In this document: positions 15,609-24,445 of the stretch, one piece after another
Layout: each line of letters begins with the position of its first letter
How positions within the stretch are numbered: position 1 is the first letter of the stretch
Assembly (NCBI RefSeq): GCF_022682305.1
Contig: NZ_CP093528.1
Location: 124,001 to 188,000 of the forward strand
Source of the DNA: Shinella zoogloeoides
Lineage (GTDB): Bacteria > Pseudomonadota > Alphaproteobacteria > Rhizobiales > Rhizobiaceae
Length of the DNA stretch: 64,000 nucleotides
Reading direction: 5' to 3'
Program-made: the position numbers and the translations under genes
The notes under the pieces: model-generated
Database searches by the model: none
Told to the model about the DNA's origin: nothing
The model's input: the letters and a program-made list of their open reading frames with translations, nothing else

Positions 15609-17630
15609 GTGCATCATCCTCTCCCCCACCGGAACCGCTTCGACGCCGGCAGCAAGGCTCCCGGCATGCTGGAGCTTGGTGTCTGCTATTATCCGGAACA
15701 GTGGCCGCGCGAAAAATGGGAAGAGGACGCCCGCCGCATGGTGGAGCTCGGCCTTGCCTGGGTGCGCATCGGCGAATTCTCCTGGTCGCATATCGAGCCA
15801 CAATCCGGCGTCTTCCAGTGGGAATGGATGGACGAGGCGATCGAGGTGCTCGGCCGTGCCGGCCTCAAGGTCATCCTCGGTACGCCCACGGCCGCGCCGC
15901 CGAAGTGGCTGGTCGACCGCTACCCGGATATCCTGCCGGTCGATGCGCGCGGCGTCGTGCGCAAGTTCGGTGCGCGCCGTCACTACTGCTTCTCCAGCCG
16001 CCGCTACCGGGTGGAGGCCGCACGCATCACCGAGGCCATGGCGCGCCGCTACGGAGAGAACCCCTTCGTGCACGCCTGGCAGACGGACAACGAATACGGC
16101 GACCACGACACGATCCATAGCTATTCCGATGAGGCGACGCGTGCCTTCCGCGAATGGCTTGCCGCCCGCTACGGCACGGTCGAGGCGATGAACGCGGCCT
16201 GGGGCACGCAGTTCTGGAGCATGCACTACAACGGTTTCGAGGAGGTGGACCTGCCGAACAACCTGGTCGAGGAGCCGACCCCCACCCATCTCGTCGACTA
16301 CTACCGCTTCTCCTCGGATCAGGTGAAGAGCTTCAACAGGGCGCAGGTGGACATTCTCCGCCGGCATTCGCCCGGCCGCCCGGTCACGCATAACTTCATG
16401 AACCAGAATACCGACTTCGACCACTACAAGGTCGGAGAGGATATCGATATCGCCTCCTGGGACGTCTATCCGATGGGCGGCCTCATCAACGGCCGCCTTA
16501 GCGACGCCGACAAGGCGCGCTACCTGCGCGTCGGCGATCCGGACCAGACTGCCTTCAACCACGATCTCTACCGCGCCGTCGGGCGCGGTCGCGTCTGGGT
16601 CATGGAGCAGCAGCCGGGACCGGTGAACTGGGCCGCTCACAACCAGTCGCCCGCCGACGGCATGGTGCGCCTGTGGACCTGGCTTGCCTATGCGCACGGG
16701 GTCGACATGGTCGCCTATTTCCGCTGGCGGCAGGCGCCTTTCGCGCAGGAGCAGTTCCATGCGGGCCTGCTGCTGCCGAACAGCGAGGCGGACCAGGGCT
16801 ACCGCGAAGTTGCCGAGGTCGTGAAGGAAATGGCGTGCCTGCCGGAAGGCGCGACCCGTGAGAAGGCCGCGGTCGCCGTCGTGCTCGACTATGAATCACG
16901 CTTTGCCACCCGCGCCCTGCCGCAAGGCCGGGGTTATTCCGCTTCCGCCGTCGCGCTTGACTGGTATTCGGCTGTCTCCCGCCTCGGCGTGGACGTCGAT
17001 ATCATCGGCCAGCATTCGGACCTTTCCGGCTACAAGCTGGTGCTCGCGCCCGATCTCGTCATCCCGGATGCGGATTTCGTCGCACGGTTGAAGGCCTCGG
17101 GCGCCAAGGCGCTGTTCGGCCCGCGCAGCGGCAGCAAGACGCGGGACATGCACATTCCCGCCGACCTGCCGCCCGGGCCGCTTGCCGATCTTCTCGATTT
17201 TCGCGTGACACGGGTGGAATCCCTGCCGGCCTATCACGAAGAGCCGGTACTCTACGGCAATGCCAGCCATCCGGTCACCGGCTGGCGGGAGTTGATCCGT
17301 ACCAGCGAGAGCGTGCTTGCGACCTTCGAAGGCACGCACCGCACCGGCTCGCCGGCGGTGATCGGCAACGAGCGTGCGCGCTATGTCGGCACGCTGCCGC
17401 AGGGCGAGTTCCTGATGCGACTGGTAGGCGATGCGCTTGGCTGGGCCGGCGTTGCGGGTCTGCCCGATCTTGGCGACCTGCGGCTTGCCCGTCGCGGCCG
17501 GCTGCATTTCGCCTTCAACTACGGCAGTGCCGTCGCCACCGTACCGGCTTCCGCCTCCGCCGCCTTCCTTGTCGGCGGCAGGGAGCTTGCGCCGGTGGAC
17601 GTTGCGATCTGGACGGAAGACGGCCGTTGA
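15609..17630 (+). CDS. GH42 beta-galactosidase
   Basis: Glycoside hydrolase family 42, 673 aa. It cleaves terminal beta-galactosides by a retaining mechanism. The TIM barrel spans about residues 20-390. The acid/base Glu is in WQTDNEYGD (about 161) and the nucleophile Glu in VWVMEQQPGPVNW (about 333). The trimerisation domain follows from about 400 and the short C-terminal beta domain ends the protein. The GTG at 15609 has AAGGA nine bases upstream; an ATG at 15666 would also keep the barrel. No signal peptide, so it is cytoplasmic. No galactoside transporter lies next to it. Confidence 0.92.
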   Translation: MHHPLPHRNRFDAGSKAPGMLELGVCYYPEQWPREKWEEDARRMVELGLAWVRIGEFSWSHIEPQSGVFQWEWMDEAIEVLGRAGLKVILGTPTAAPPKWLVDRYPDILPVDARGVVRKFGARRHYCFSSRRYRVEAARITEAMARRYGENPFVHAWQTDNEYGDHDTIHSYSDEATRAFREWLAARYGTVEAMNAAWGTQFWSMHYNGFEEVDLPNNLVEEPTPTHLVDYYRFSSDQVKSFNRAQVDILRRHSPGRPVTHNFMNQNTDFDHYKVGEDIDIASWDVYPMGGLINGRLSDADKARYLRVGDPDQTAFNHDLYRAVGRGRVWVMEQQPGPVNWAAHNQSPADGMVRLWTWLAYAHGVDMVAYFRWRQAPFAQEQFHAGLLLPNSEADQGYREVAEVVKEMACLPEGATREKAAVAVVLDYESRFATRALPQGRGYSASAVALDWYSAVSRLGVDVDIIGQHSDLSGYKLVLAPDLVIPDADFVARLKASGAKALFGPRSGSKTRDMHIPADLPPGPLADLLDFRVTRVESLPAYHEEPVLYGNASHPVTGWRELIRTSESVLATFEGTHRTGSPAVIGNERARYVGTLPQGEFLMRLVGDALGWAGVAGLPDLGDLRLARRGRLHFAFNYGSAVATVPASASAAFLVGGRELAPVDVAIWTEDGR

Positions 17631-17652
17631 TCCGGCTGGTGACGATGGACGC

Positions 17653-19632
17653 CTACGCGGCGTCCGTCGCCGTTTCGTGCTGCACGCGACTTCGCGCCGG
17701 ACGATGGGCGGTCTTGTTCCAGAAGAACGGCTTGCTGTGCAGCTCGTGCACCGCGCGCCAGGCCGCCAGCGAGATGAGCATCCAGTAGAAGGGCGTCAGC
17801 AGCCAGCGCGGCCCCACCGCAAGCCGCTCGCGGAATGTCATGCCGATGCGTCCCAGCAGAATGAAGGCGAGATAGCTCCCGGCGATGCTTATGAAGTCGA
17901 GTGCGAACAGCGCCAGGTCGAACGTGCCGATGGCGGCCTCATGGACGATGAGACGCCAGGATATGACGCCGATATAGGCAAGAAGAAGCGGGTGTGCCAG
18001 CGAGGAGAGGATGAGGCCGCCCACCAGAAGCTGGAAGACGAGGCTCGGCGCGAGGCCTATGTCCCGGACGAGCCGGGCAGGTTCGCGCATCAGCACCAGC
18101 CAGGTCTGCAGCCAGCCCTTGAACCAGCGGGTGCGCTGGCCGAGCCATGCGTCGATCTCCGTCGGGGCCTCCTCGTAGGTCGGCCGGGTGAGGACGCCGC
18201 AGCGGTAGCCGCGCCGGAAGAGCCGGAGGCCGAGATCGGCATCCTCGGTGACATTGTAGGGATCCCAGCCGCCCACGGCCTGCAGGACCCGCGTGCGAAA
18301 ATGGTTGGACGTGCCGCCGAGCGGCATCGGCATGCGAATGCCCGCAAGGAAGGGTAGCAGGGCGCGGAACAGGCCGGCATATTCGACCGCGAAGAGGGCG
18401 CTCAGCCAGCCTTCCCGGGCATTGGTGACGATCAGCGGCGCTTGCAGGCAGGCGAGATCGGCCGGCCCGGATTCGAATGTCCGCCAGGCCTCTTCAAGCT
18501 GCATGGGGTCGATCCGGTCCTCCGCATCGTAGATCACCAGGTATTCGCCCCGGGCTGCGCCGAGCGCATAGGTCAATGCCTTCGGCTTGGTGCGCGGCTG
18601 GGCGGGTGGAACGCGGATCACTTCATATTGCGGGCCGAGCGGGGCGGCTGCCAGCGCATCGAGGGTTTCCTGGTCGTCCGCCTCGCAGATCAGCTTGATA
18701 TCGAGGCAGGCCGCCGGCCATTCGAGCCGATCCAGCGTGGCAACAAGCTGCGGCACCACCGCGGCCTCGCGGTAAAGCGCGACGAAGACCGAATAGACCG
18801 GCCGCCGTCCGACCGGCAGCATCGGGCGAGGCCGTCGCTTCTCCCGCCATTTTGTCAGCAGCGCATAGATGCGCACCGCCACTGTCGCGAAGAAAAACAG
18901 GCCGAAGGTGACGTGCAGGATGCGCAGGATGATCCACGGCACCGTCACGAGCAGCATGAAGACGAGCGTGAGAGCGGTGCCGAGATAGAAGCCTTGCCGT
19001 CCCCAGAGGGTGATGCGGGCGCTGGCCTCGGGTGCGGTGCTGAAAAGCTGGTCGACCGCCTCGCGCAGCCGCCGGTCGTGGCCCGCCTGCCACAGCGCGG
19101 CGCGCATGGCCGCGGGCGTTGTCACGACCATTGTGGTGCTGAGCGAGGGAGAGAGGCGCAGTCGCTCACCGATCTCGTCGAGCCGATCCGCGCGCGGTAC
19201 GATGGCCGCCAGTGGCGCGCGGCCGTGCGGACGCAGCCGGACGGCCGTCGGCGCGGCGAGCTGTGTGTCGACCCCGGGAAGATCCTCCAGCTCCGCCGGA
19301 TCGAGTTCGGCGGCAAAGGGCAGGCCGAGCAGCTCCGCGAGCGCCTCGTAATAGATGTCGGGCGAGAGCGCGCCGCTGGTGAGCAGTTCCGTTTCCAGCG
19401 ATGTGCCGTTCCGTCCGGCGCGCACCAGCATGGCGGAAATGAGCGGCTTGGAAAGGCCGAGGCGGCGGAAGAGCTGTGCTTCCCGCATCAGCCCTTCGGG
19501 GACCCGATCCGCCTCCGCGGACAAGGGCGGCGGCACTTGTGCAATGCCGATTGCAGTGGCGAAAGCGATGTCGTCGGGATATTCTGCCAGTCGCACGCAA
19601 TCCCGCCGCCGGTTCAACGGCGGCGCCCCCAT
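17653..19632 (-). CDS. GT2 glycosyltransferase with GspE-type N-terminal domain
   Basis: About 659 aa. Residues about 30-150 resemble the type II secretion GspE N-terminal domain (LISAMLVRAG... DIYYEALAELLGLPF). Two membrane helices follow (about 195-240). A processive family 2 catalytic domain comes next, with Asp motifs CEADDQ, YDAEDR and TEDADLG (the base) and QRTRWFKGW (the QxxRW motif), then four or five C-terminal helices. This layout is like cellulose-synthase-type enzymes that make and export a polysaccharide. The start is uncertain: ATG at 19632 or 19662, both running into the divergent gene at 19648. The polymer is unknown. Confidence 0.85.
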   Translation of the reverse strand: MGAPPLNRRRDCVRLAEYPDDIAFATAIGIAQVPPPLSAEADRVPEGLMREAQLFRRLGLSKPLISAMLVRAGRNGTSLETELLTSGALSPDIYYEALAELLGLPFAAELDPAELEDLPGVDTQLAAPTAVRLRPHGRAPLAAIVPRADRLDEIGERLRLSPSLSTTMVVTTPAAMRAALWQAGHDRRLREAVDQLFSTAPEASARITLWGRQGFYLGTALTLVFMLLVTVPWIILRILHVTFGLFFFATVAVRIYALLTKWREKRRPRPMLPVGRRPVYSVFVALYREAAVVPQLVATLDRLEWPAACLDIKLICEADDQETLDALAAAPLGPQYEVIRVPPAQPRTKPKALTYALGAARGEYLVIYDAEDRIDPMQLEEAWRTFESGPADLACLQAPLIVTNAREGWLSALFAVEYAGLFRALLPFLAGIRMPMPLGGTSNHFRTRVLQAVGGWDPYNVTEDADLGLRLFRRGYRCGVLTRPTYEEAPTEIDAWLGQRTRWFKGWLQTWLVLMREPARLVRDIGLAPSLVFQLLVGGLILSSLAHPLLLAYIGVISWRLIVHEAAIGTFDLALFALDFISIAGSYLAFILLGRIGMTFRERLAVGPRWLLTPFYWMLISLAAWRAVHELHSKPFFWNKTAHRPARSRVQHETATDAA

Positions 19633-19647
19633 GGAAGCCCCGATTTG

Positions 19648-20535
19648 ATGATAATGCGGCATAGCAGAATTGCACCCCTGAAATTCCGCGGGCTTCTCGC
19701 GCTCCTCCTGCTCATGGCCGGGGCTACTGCTCCTGCCGCCGTGGCGCAGGATCGCAAGGCGGTTGACCTGCCCATTCTCTTCGATACGCGCGAGCGTATC
19801 GCCAAGCCCGACCTTGCCGGCATCGTGCGCCTGCGCTTCCTGACGACGGTGGATTTCCCGCCGTTCAATTTCATCGACCAGACAGGCAAGCTCGCCGGCT
19901 TCCATGTCGATCTCGTGCGCGAGATCTGCCGTGAGCTAGCGCTGACGGAAAAATGCCAGATCCAGGCCGTCACCTTCCCGGAGCTGGAAAAGGCGCTCAC
20001 CGACGGCAATGGCGAGGCGGTCGCCGCCGGCGTCGCGGTTACGACGGAGCTGCGCCAGCGCTTTGCCTTCTCGCGTCCCTTCATGCGTCTGCCGGCCCGG
20101 TTCGCGGTGGCGAAGAAGGCCGCGCCTGCCGGCGAGACGGCGGCGGCGCTCGACGGCAAGACGGTGGGCGTCGTTGCGGCAAGCGCCCATGAGGCGATGC
20201 TGAAGGCCTTCTTCCCACGTGTGCGGGCGGAGGCCTTCGCGGACCGGGCGGCGCTGCTTGCCGCGCTGAAGGATGGCAAGGTGGCGGCGATCTTCGGCGA
20301 TGGCATGCAGCTCGCCTTCTGGACCAGCGGATCCGAATCGGCCGGCTGCTGCCGCCTGTTCGACGGTCCTTACCTTTCGGAGCGGTTCCTCGGTGAAGGC
20401 ATGACGATCATGCTGCGCAAGGAGGATGCCGTGCTGGCCGGGGCCATCGACCATGCGCTCCTGGCGCTTTCGCGCAACGGTCGCCTCCAGGAGATTTACC
20501 TGCGCTACTTCCCGGTCAATCTTTACGGCGGCTGA
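19648..20535 (+). CDS. family-3 extracellular solute-binding protein
   Basis: 295 aa (an ATG two codons later would give 293). Signal peptide FRGLLALLLLMAGATAPAAVA-Q. The mature part has the SBP_bac_3 pattern: LRFLTTVDFPPFNFIDQTGKLAGFHVDLVREIC, a variable GVAVTTELRQRFAFSRPF, and a C-terminal YLRYFPVNLYGG. No permease or ATPase is adjacent, so it may be an orphan binding protein, a sensor, or linked with the glycosyltransferase whose start it overlaps on the other strand. The Cys-Cys in ESAGCCRLF could form a disulfide. Confidence 0.8.
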   Translation: MIMRHSRIAPLKFRGLLALLLLMAGATAPAAVAQDRKAVDLPILFDTRERIAKPDLAGIVRLRFLTTVDFPPFNFIDQTGKLAGFHVDLVREICRELALTEKCQIQAVTFPELEKALTDGNGEAVAAGVAVTTELRQRFAFSRPFMRLPARFAVAKKAAPAGETAAALDGKTVGVVAASAHEAMLKAFFPRVRAEAFADRAALLAALKDGKVAAIFGDGMQLAFWTSGSESAGCCRLFDGPYLSERFLGEGMTIMLRKEDAVLAGAIDHALLALSRNGRLQEIYLRYFPVNLYGG

Positions 20536-20552
20536 TATAGGTAAGTATATGC

Positions 20553-21215
20553 TTACTGACTTGCCCAGATTATGCGGGCGATCCAGTCGATTTCGTCGAT
20601 ATCGAAATTGCGGTTGGGGTGCTCAGGATTGAGCGAGACAAGCTCGATCGCGCGCGGCCGCTGGCGGTGCAGCACCTTGGCCATGACCTCGCCCTCCCGC
20701 GTCTTGACGACGACGCGGTCGCCGCGGCGCACCGGCGCGCCCGGCTCGACGATCAGGACGTCGCCGTCGCGGTAGAGCGGCAGCATGCTGTCGCCCTGCA
20801 CTTCGAGCGCGTAGACGCCGGCCCTGCGGTCGGGTGGGGCGGGAAACTCCACCACGTCCCAGCCCTGGCCGGCGGGAAAGCCGCCGTCGTCGAAGAAGCC
20901 GCCGGCGCCCGCCTGGGCGAAACCGAGCAGGGGGATGGTGCCCGCCTGCGGCGGAAAGGCGCCCTGCGGCAGGCCGGCGTCGCGGGTGGAATCCGACAGG
21001 GTGAAGAACTCGTCGATCGACGCGCCGGTTGCGTCGAGCACCTTGGCGATGGATTCCGTCGAGGGCCAGCGCTGGCGGCCGTCGACGCCCTGCCGCTTGG
21101 ATTTGTTGAAGGACGTGGGATCGAGACCGGCGCGGCGGGCAAGGCCGGACGGGGAAAGCCGGTGGCGCTCGGCGAGGGCGTCGATCGCCGCCCATATCCG
21201 GTCGTGGGAGAACAT
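20553..21215 (-). CDS. LexA/CI-like repressor with S24 peptidase domain
   Basis: 220 aa from the ATG at 21215, preceded by CAGGG. The N-terminal helix-turn-helix spans about 1-70 (IWAAIDALAERHRLSPSGLARRAGLDP...). The C-terminal S24 domain has the catalytic Ser in LEVQGDSMLPLYRDGD (about 140) and Lys in RVVVKTREGEVMAK (about 177). An Ala-Gly pair in FAQAGAGGFFDDGG is a candidate self-cleavage site. Such proteins are phage-type repressors or stress regulators that cut themselves. No prophage genes are seen nearby, so a chromosomal stress role is possible. Confidence 0.85.
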   Translation of the reverse strand: MFSHDRIWAAIDALAERHRLSPSGLARRAGLDPTSFNKSKRQGVDGRQRWPSTESIAKVLDATGASIDEFFTLSDSTRDAGLPQGAFPPQAGTIPLLGFAQAGAGGFFDDGGFPAGQGWDVVEFPAPPDRRAGVYALEVQGDSMLPLYRDGDVLIVEPGAPVRRGDRVVVKTREGEVMAKVLHRQRPRAIELVSLNPEHPNRNFDIDEIDWIARIIWASQ

Positions 21216-21506
21216 GCTGAAAAACCCTGCCCAGGCCAACGGACTGGCCGGTGCCGGTCCGATTGGCGGAAGCATATCCAAGGACGATTTCCGAGTAAAG
21301 GAAAAAGGATTATATTCCTGCGGCGTTTTGGCCTTCACCGCTTGCGAGCCCGGCTTCCACGGTTCCCTGCGGGACGGCGGTCGCCATTCCATGGTGGGCG
21401 GGGAGGAGAATTTTCCTCCCCGCGATTTCCAGCCACTTTCGCCGGGGCGAAGGGCGCGCTATCAAGGGCGGTGCGCCGGGTTTCCCGCGCGTTTCGAGGT
21501 TCCTCC
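21216..21506. other. divergent intergenic region between the S24 repressor and a DMT transporter
   Basis: About 290 bases without a gene. On the minus strand TATAAT at about 21311-21316 lies inside AGGAATATAATCCT, a partly symmetrical site, and is a plausible -10 and operator for the S24 repressor gene. No clear promoter is seen for the gene at 21507. Confidence 0.35.
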
Positions 21507-22388
21507 GTGCAAAAGACCGTCTCTTCCGGCATCCTGCTGACGTCCTTCGCCTATTTCCTGTTCTCGCTGCAGGATGCGTCGGTCAAATGGCTCGTCGTGG
21601 CCCTGCCGGTCTGGCAGATCCTGTTCGTGCGCTCCGTGACGATCTTCGCGCTGTGCCTTGCCTTTGGCGGGCGCCCGCTTGTCCGCGCCGCACGCCACTC
21701 ACCGGTGCTGAAGCCGCTCTTTCTGCGCAACATCCTGCTGCTGGCCGCCTGGCTCTGCTATTACAACGCCGCGCGCGACCTTGGCCTTGCGGAACTGACG
21801 ACGCTCTATTACGCCTCGCCCATCGTCATGACGATCCTCTCCGTGCCGATCCTCGGCGAGAAGGTGCCGGGCTATCGCTGGCTGGCCGTCGCCGTCGGCT
21901 TCATGGGCGTGGTCGTCGCCTGCGGCATCGCGGCAAAGGGCCTCACGCTGTCGCTACCCGTCTATCTCGCCCTGCAGGCCGCCGTCTTCTGGGCCATTGC
22001 GACGGTGCTCCTGCGCAAGACCGCGCTGCACGAGCGCACGCAGGTGCAGATGGCCATATCCAGCGGCTTCTTTCTGCTGTTCACGGCCTTCGCCATGCCC
22101 TTCGTCTGGCAGCCGATATCCGCCTTCGACCTCGCGCTCATGGCGGGCACCGGCGTTTTCGCCGGCATCGGCCAGTTCGCCATGTTCGAGGGCATGCGCC
22201 GCGCCCCCGTCTCCGTGCTCGCACCCTTCGAATATACCTCGCTCGTCTGGGCTTTCGCGCTCGGCTATCTCATCTGGAGCGACGTGCCGGGACCGAGCGT
22301 CTTCGTCGGTGCGGCGCTGATCTTTTCCGCGGGCATGATCATCATCGCCAGCGAGCGGCTCGGCGGCCGTTTCCGCCTTCGAACGTGA
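21507..22388 (+). CDS. DMT-superfamily (EamA) transporter
   Basis: 293-aa inner membrane protein with ten predicted helices arranged as two EamA repeats (about 5-140 and 150-285). The GTG at 21507 (VQKTVSSGILLTSFAYFLFS) is used because it starts right at the first helix; the upstream site CGAGGTTCC is modest. The motifs LYYASPIVMTILSVPILGE and APFEYTSLVWAFALGYL are typical of the family. Members export amino acids, nucleosides or other metabolites; substrate unknown. Confidence 0.88.
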   Translation: MQKTVSSGILLTSFAYFLFSLQDASVKWLVVALPVWQILFVRSVTIFALCLAFGGRPLVRAARHSPVLKPLFLRNILLLAAWLCYYNAARDLGLAELTTLYYASPIVMTILSVPILGEKVPGYRWLAVAVGFMGVVVACGIAAKGLTLSLPVYLALQAAVFWAIATVLLRKTALHERTQVQMAISSGFFLLFTAFAMPFVWQPISAFDLALMAGTGVFAGIGQFAMFEGMRRAPVSVLAPFEYTSLVWAFALGYLIWSDVPGPSVFVGAALIFSAGMIIIASERLGGRFRLRT

Positions 22389-22505
22389 CGCGCCAAATCG
22401 TAGGACAGTCGAAAGAATTCCCGCTCCGGCGGGCGCAGATCGGTTGCAAGTGAGCGGCAGAACGATATTGTCGCGGTCCAAACGTAACGTCAGCCGGGAG
22501 CCGGA

Positions 22506-24002
22506 ATGCCGATATCGAACGCCGCCTTCGTGCGCTCGACTGTTATCCTGCTCATCGCGGGCATGCTCTCGCTGCTCGGCATTGTCGGCACATCGCTCTG
22601 GCTCGTCCACAAGGTGCAGGACTATTTCACCGGCTTCATCGAAGTGCGCGAGGTGCGCAGCGCCGCCGCCGACCTCTTGTCGACCCTGAAGGATGCGGAA
22701 ACCGGCCAGCGCGGCTTTGTCATCACCGGCGAGACGGCGTTCCGCCGCCCCTATGACGACGCGCTGAAGGCTGTGGCGGAGCGCCAGGCGACACTGGGCG
22801 AGAAGGCGGCGCTGTTCCATCGTTATGGCGAGCGGATCGCGGGCATAAACGATCTCGTCGCGCGCAAGCTGGTGGAGCTTGCCGAGACGGTCGAGGCCGT
22901 CGAGCAGGGCAAGTCCGCCGATGCGGTCGAGCAGGTCAAGACCGACCGTGGTCGGTTCCTCATGGACGAGCTTCGGCAGCGGCTCGGTGGCATCATGGCG
23001 GATGCCGACAGGGAACTGGAGGAAGGCGTTACCGATACGCTCTGGTCTGCGGGCGCGCTGCAATGGACGACGATGATCGGCGCTATCGCCATCATCGGCG
23101 TGCTCGGCGGCGCCGTCGTCGTGATCGCGCAATATACCCGCGACCTCGTCGCCGCCCGCCGCGAGGTGGAGACGCTGAACACCACCCTGGAAAAGCGGGT
23201 GGACGAGCGCACCGAGGAACTGATCCGCGCCAACCAGGAAGTGCAGCGCTTCGCCTATATCGTGACGCATGACCTGCGCGCTCCGCTCGTCAATATCATG
23301 GGCTTCACCAGCGAATTGCAGGCCTCGCTCTCCTCCATCCAGGCCTATGTGCTGGCCGACGGCAAGGCGCCGAGCGAGGCGGATATCCTGGAAGCCCGCC
23401 GTGCGGCATCCGAGGACCTGCCGGAGGCGATCGGTTTCATCCGCTCCTCCACCAAGAAGATGGACGGTCTCATCAACGCCATCCTGAAGATCTCGCGCGA
23501 CGGGCGTCGGGAGCTGAAGATCGAGCGGGTGGACATCAAGGCGCTCGTTGCCACGGGAGCGGCGGCCGTGGGGCATCAGGTCAGCGAGGCGGACGGCGAG
23601 GTCGCCATCGGCGACAGCCTGCCGACCGTCGTTTCCGACCGCCTTTCGCTGGAGCAGGTGTTCGGCAACCTTTTCGACAATGCGATCAAGTATCGCGCGC
23701 CGGGCCGCCCGCTCAGGATTTCCGTCACGTCGCGCGGTGGCGGGCGGGCCGGCTTCGTCATCGAATTCACCGACAATGGCCGCGGCATCGCGCCGGAGGA
23801 CCACGAGCGCGTCTTCGAGCTCTTCCGCCGCTCCGGCGCGCAGGACAAGCCCGGCGAGGGCATCGGCCTTGCACATGTGCGTTCACTCATGCGCAATCTC
23901 GGCGGTGATATCGTCGTTCGATCCGAACTCGGGCAGGGGACGACCTTCGTGCTTCGCCTCCCGCCCGACCTCAGCAAAGTTGTCAGGAGTATGCAGGCAT
24001 GA
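22506..24002 (+). CDS. membrane sensor histidine kinase with CHASE3 domain
   Basis: 498 aa. TM1 is at about 12-34. A CHASE3 sensory region follows (about 40-175; DLLSTLKDAETGQRGFVITGE is its signature), then TM2 at about 187-212 and a coiled coil (RREVETLNTTLEKRVDERTEEL). The HisKA domain carries the phospho-His in IVTHDLRAPLVN (about 257). HATPase_c follows, with N in FDNAIKY and G boxes DNGRGIAP and GEGIGLAH. It overlaps the next gene by four bases. It probably passes phosphate to the single-domain receiver at 23999. Confidence 0.92.
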   Translation: MPISNAAFVRSTVILLIAGMLSLLGIVGTSLWLVHKVQDYFTGFIEVREVRSAAADLLSTLKDAETGQRGFVITGETAFRRPYDDALKAVAERQATLGEKAALFHRYGERIAGINDLVARKLVELAETVEAVEQGKSADAVEQVKTDRGRFLMDELRQRLGGIMADADRELEEGVTDTLWSAGALQWTTMIGAIAIIGVLGGAVVVIAQYTRDLVAARREVETLNTTLEKRVDERTEELIRANQEVQRFAYIVTHDLRAPLVNIMGFTSELQASLSSIQAYVLADGKAPSEADILEARRAASEDLPEAIGFIRSSTKKMDGLINAILKISRDGRRELKIERVDIKALVATGAAAVGHQVSEADGEVAIGDSLPTVVSDRLSLEQVFGNLFDNAIKYRAPGRPLRISVTSRGGGRAGFVIEFTDNGRGIAPEDHERVFELFRRSGAQDKPGEGIGLAHVRSLMRNLGGDIVVRSELGQGTTFVLRLPPDLSKVVRSMQA

Positions 24003-24445
24003 ACGGACTGGGCAAGGAAGTCACCATCGTCATGATCGAGGACGACGAGGGCCATGCGCGCCTCATCGAGAAGAACATCCGCCGCGCCGGCGTGCACAAC
24101 GAGGTCGTGCCCTTCACCAACGGCACGGATGCGCTCGATTTCGTGCTCGGCAAGGACCGTTCGGGCCTCGCCAGCGCCGGCCGCTTCCTGCTGATCCTGC
24201 TCGACCTCAACCTGCCGGACATGTCGGGCATCGATATCCTGCAGAAGATCAAGACCAACGTCCATACCAAGCGCCTGCCGGTCGTCATCCTCACCACGAC
24301 GGATGACGAGCGCGAGATCCAGCGCTGCTACGATCTCGGTGCGAACGTCTACATCACCAAGCCGGTGGAATACGAGAGCTTCGCCCATGCGATCCGCCAG
24401 CTCGGCCTGTTCTTCTCCGTGATCCAGATCCCCGAGACGCAGTAG
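23999..24445 (+). CDS. single-domain response regulator
   Basis: 148-aa receiver with no output domain. The acidic pocket is in VMIEDDEGHAR, the phospho-Asp in LILLDLNLPDMSG (about 63), Thr in ILTTTDDER and Lys in VYITKPVEY. It resembles Rcp1-type receivers that work with phytochrome-like or CHASE3 kinases and relay phosphate to another protein. It lies between two kinases, with a 4-base overlap upstream and abutting the next start, so all three are co-translated. Confidence 0.92.
   Translation: MNGLGKEVTIVMIEDDEGHARLIEKNIRRAGVHNEVVPFTNGTDALDFVLGKDRSGLASAGRFLLILLDLNLPDMSGIDILQKIKTNVHTKRLPVVILTTTDDEREIQRCYDLGANVYITKPVEYESFAHAIRQLGLFFSVIQIPETQ

Noticed and set aside
20553..21215. True LexA
   Set aside because: The HTH differs from the LexA winged helix and the length and Ala-Gly context fit CI-like S24 regulators better.
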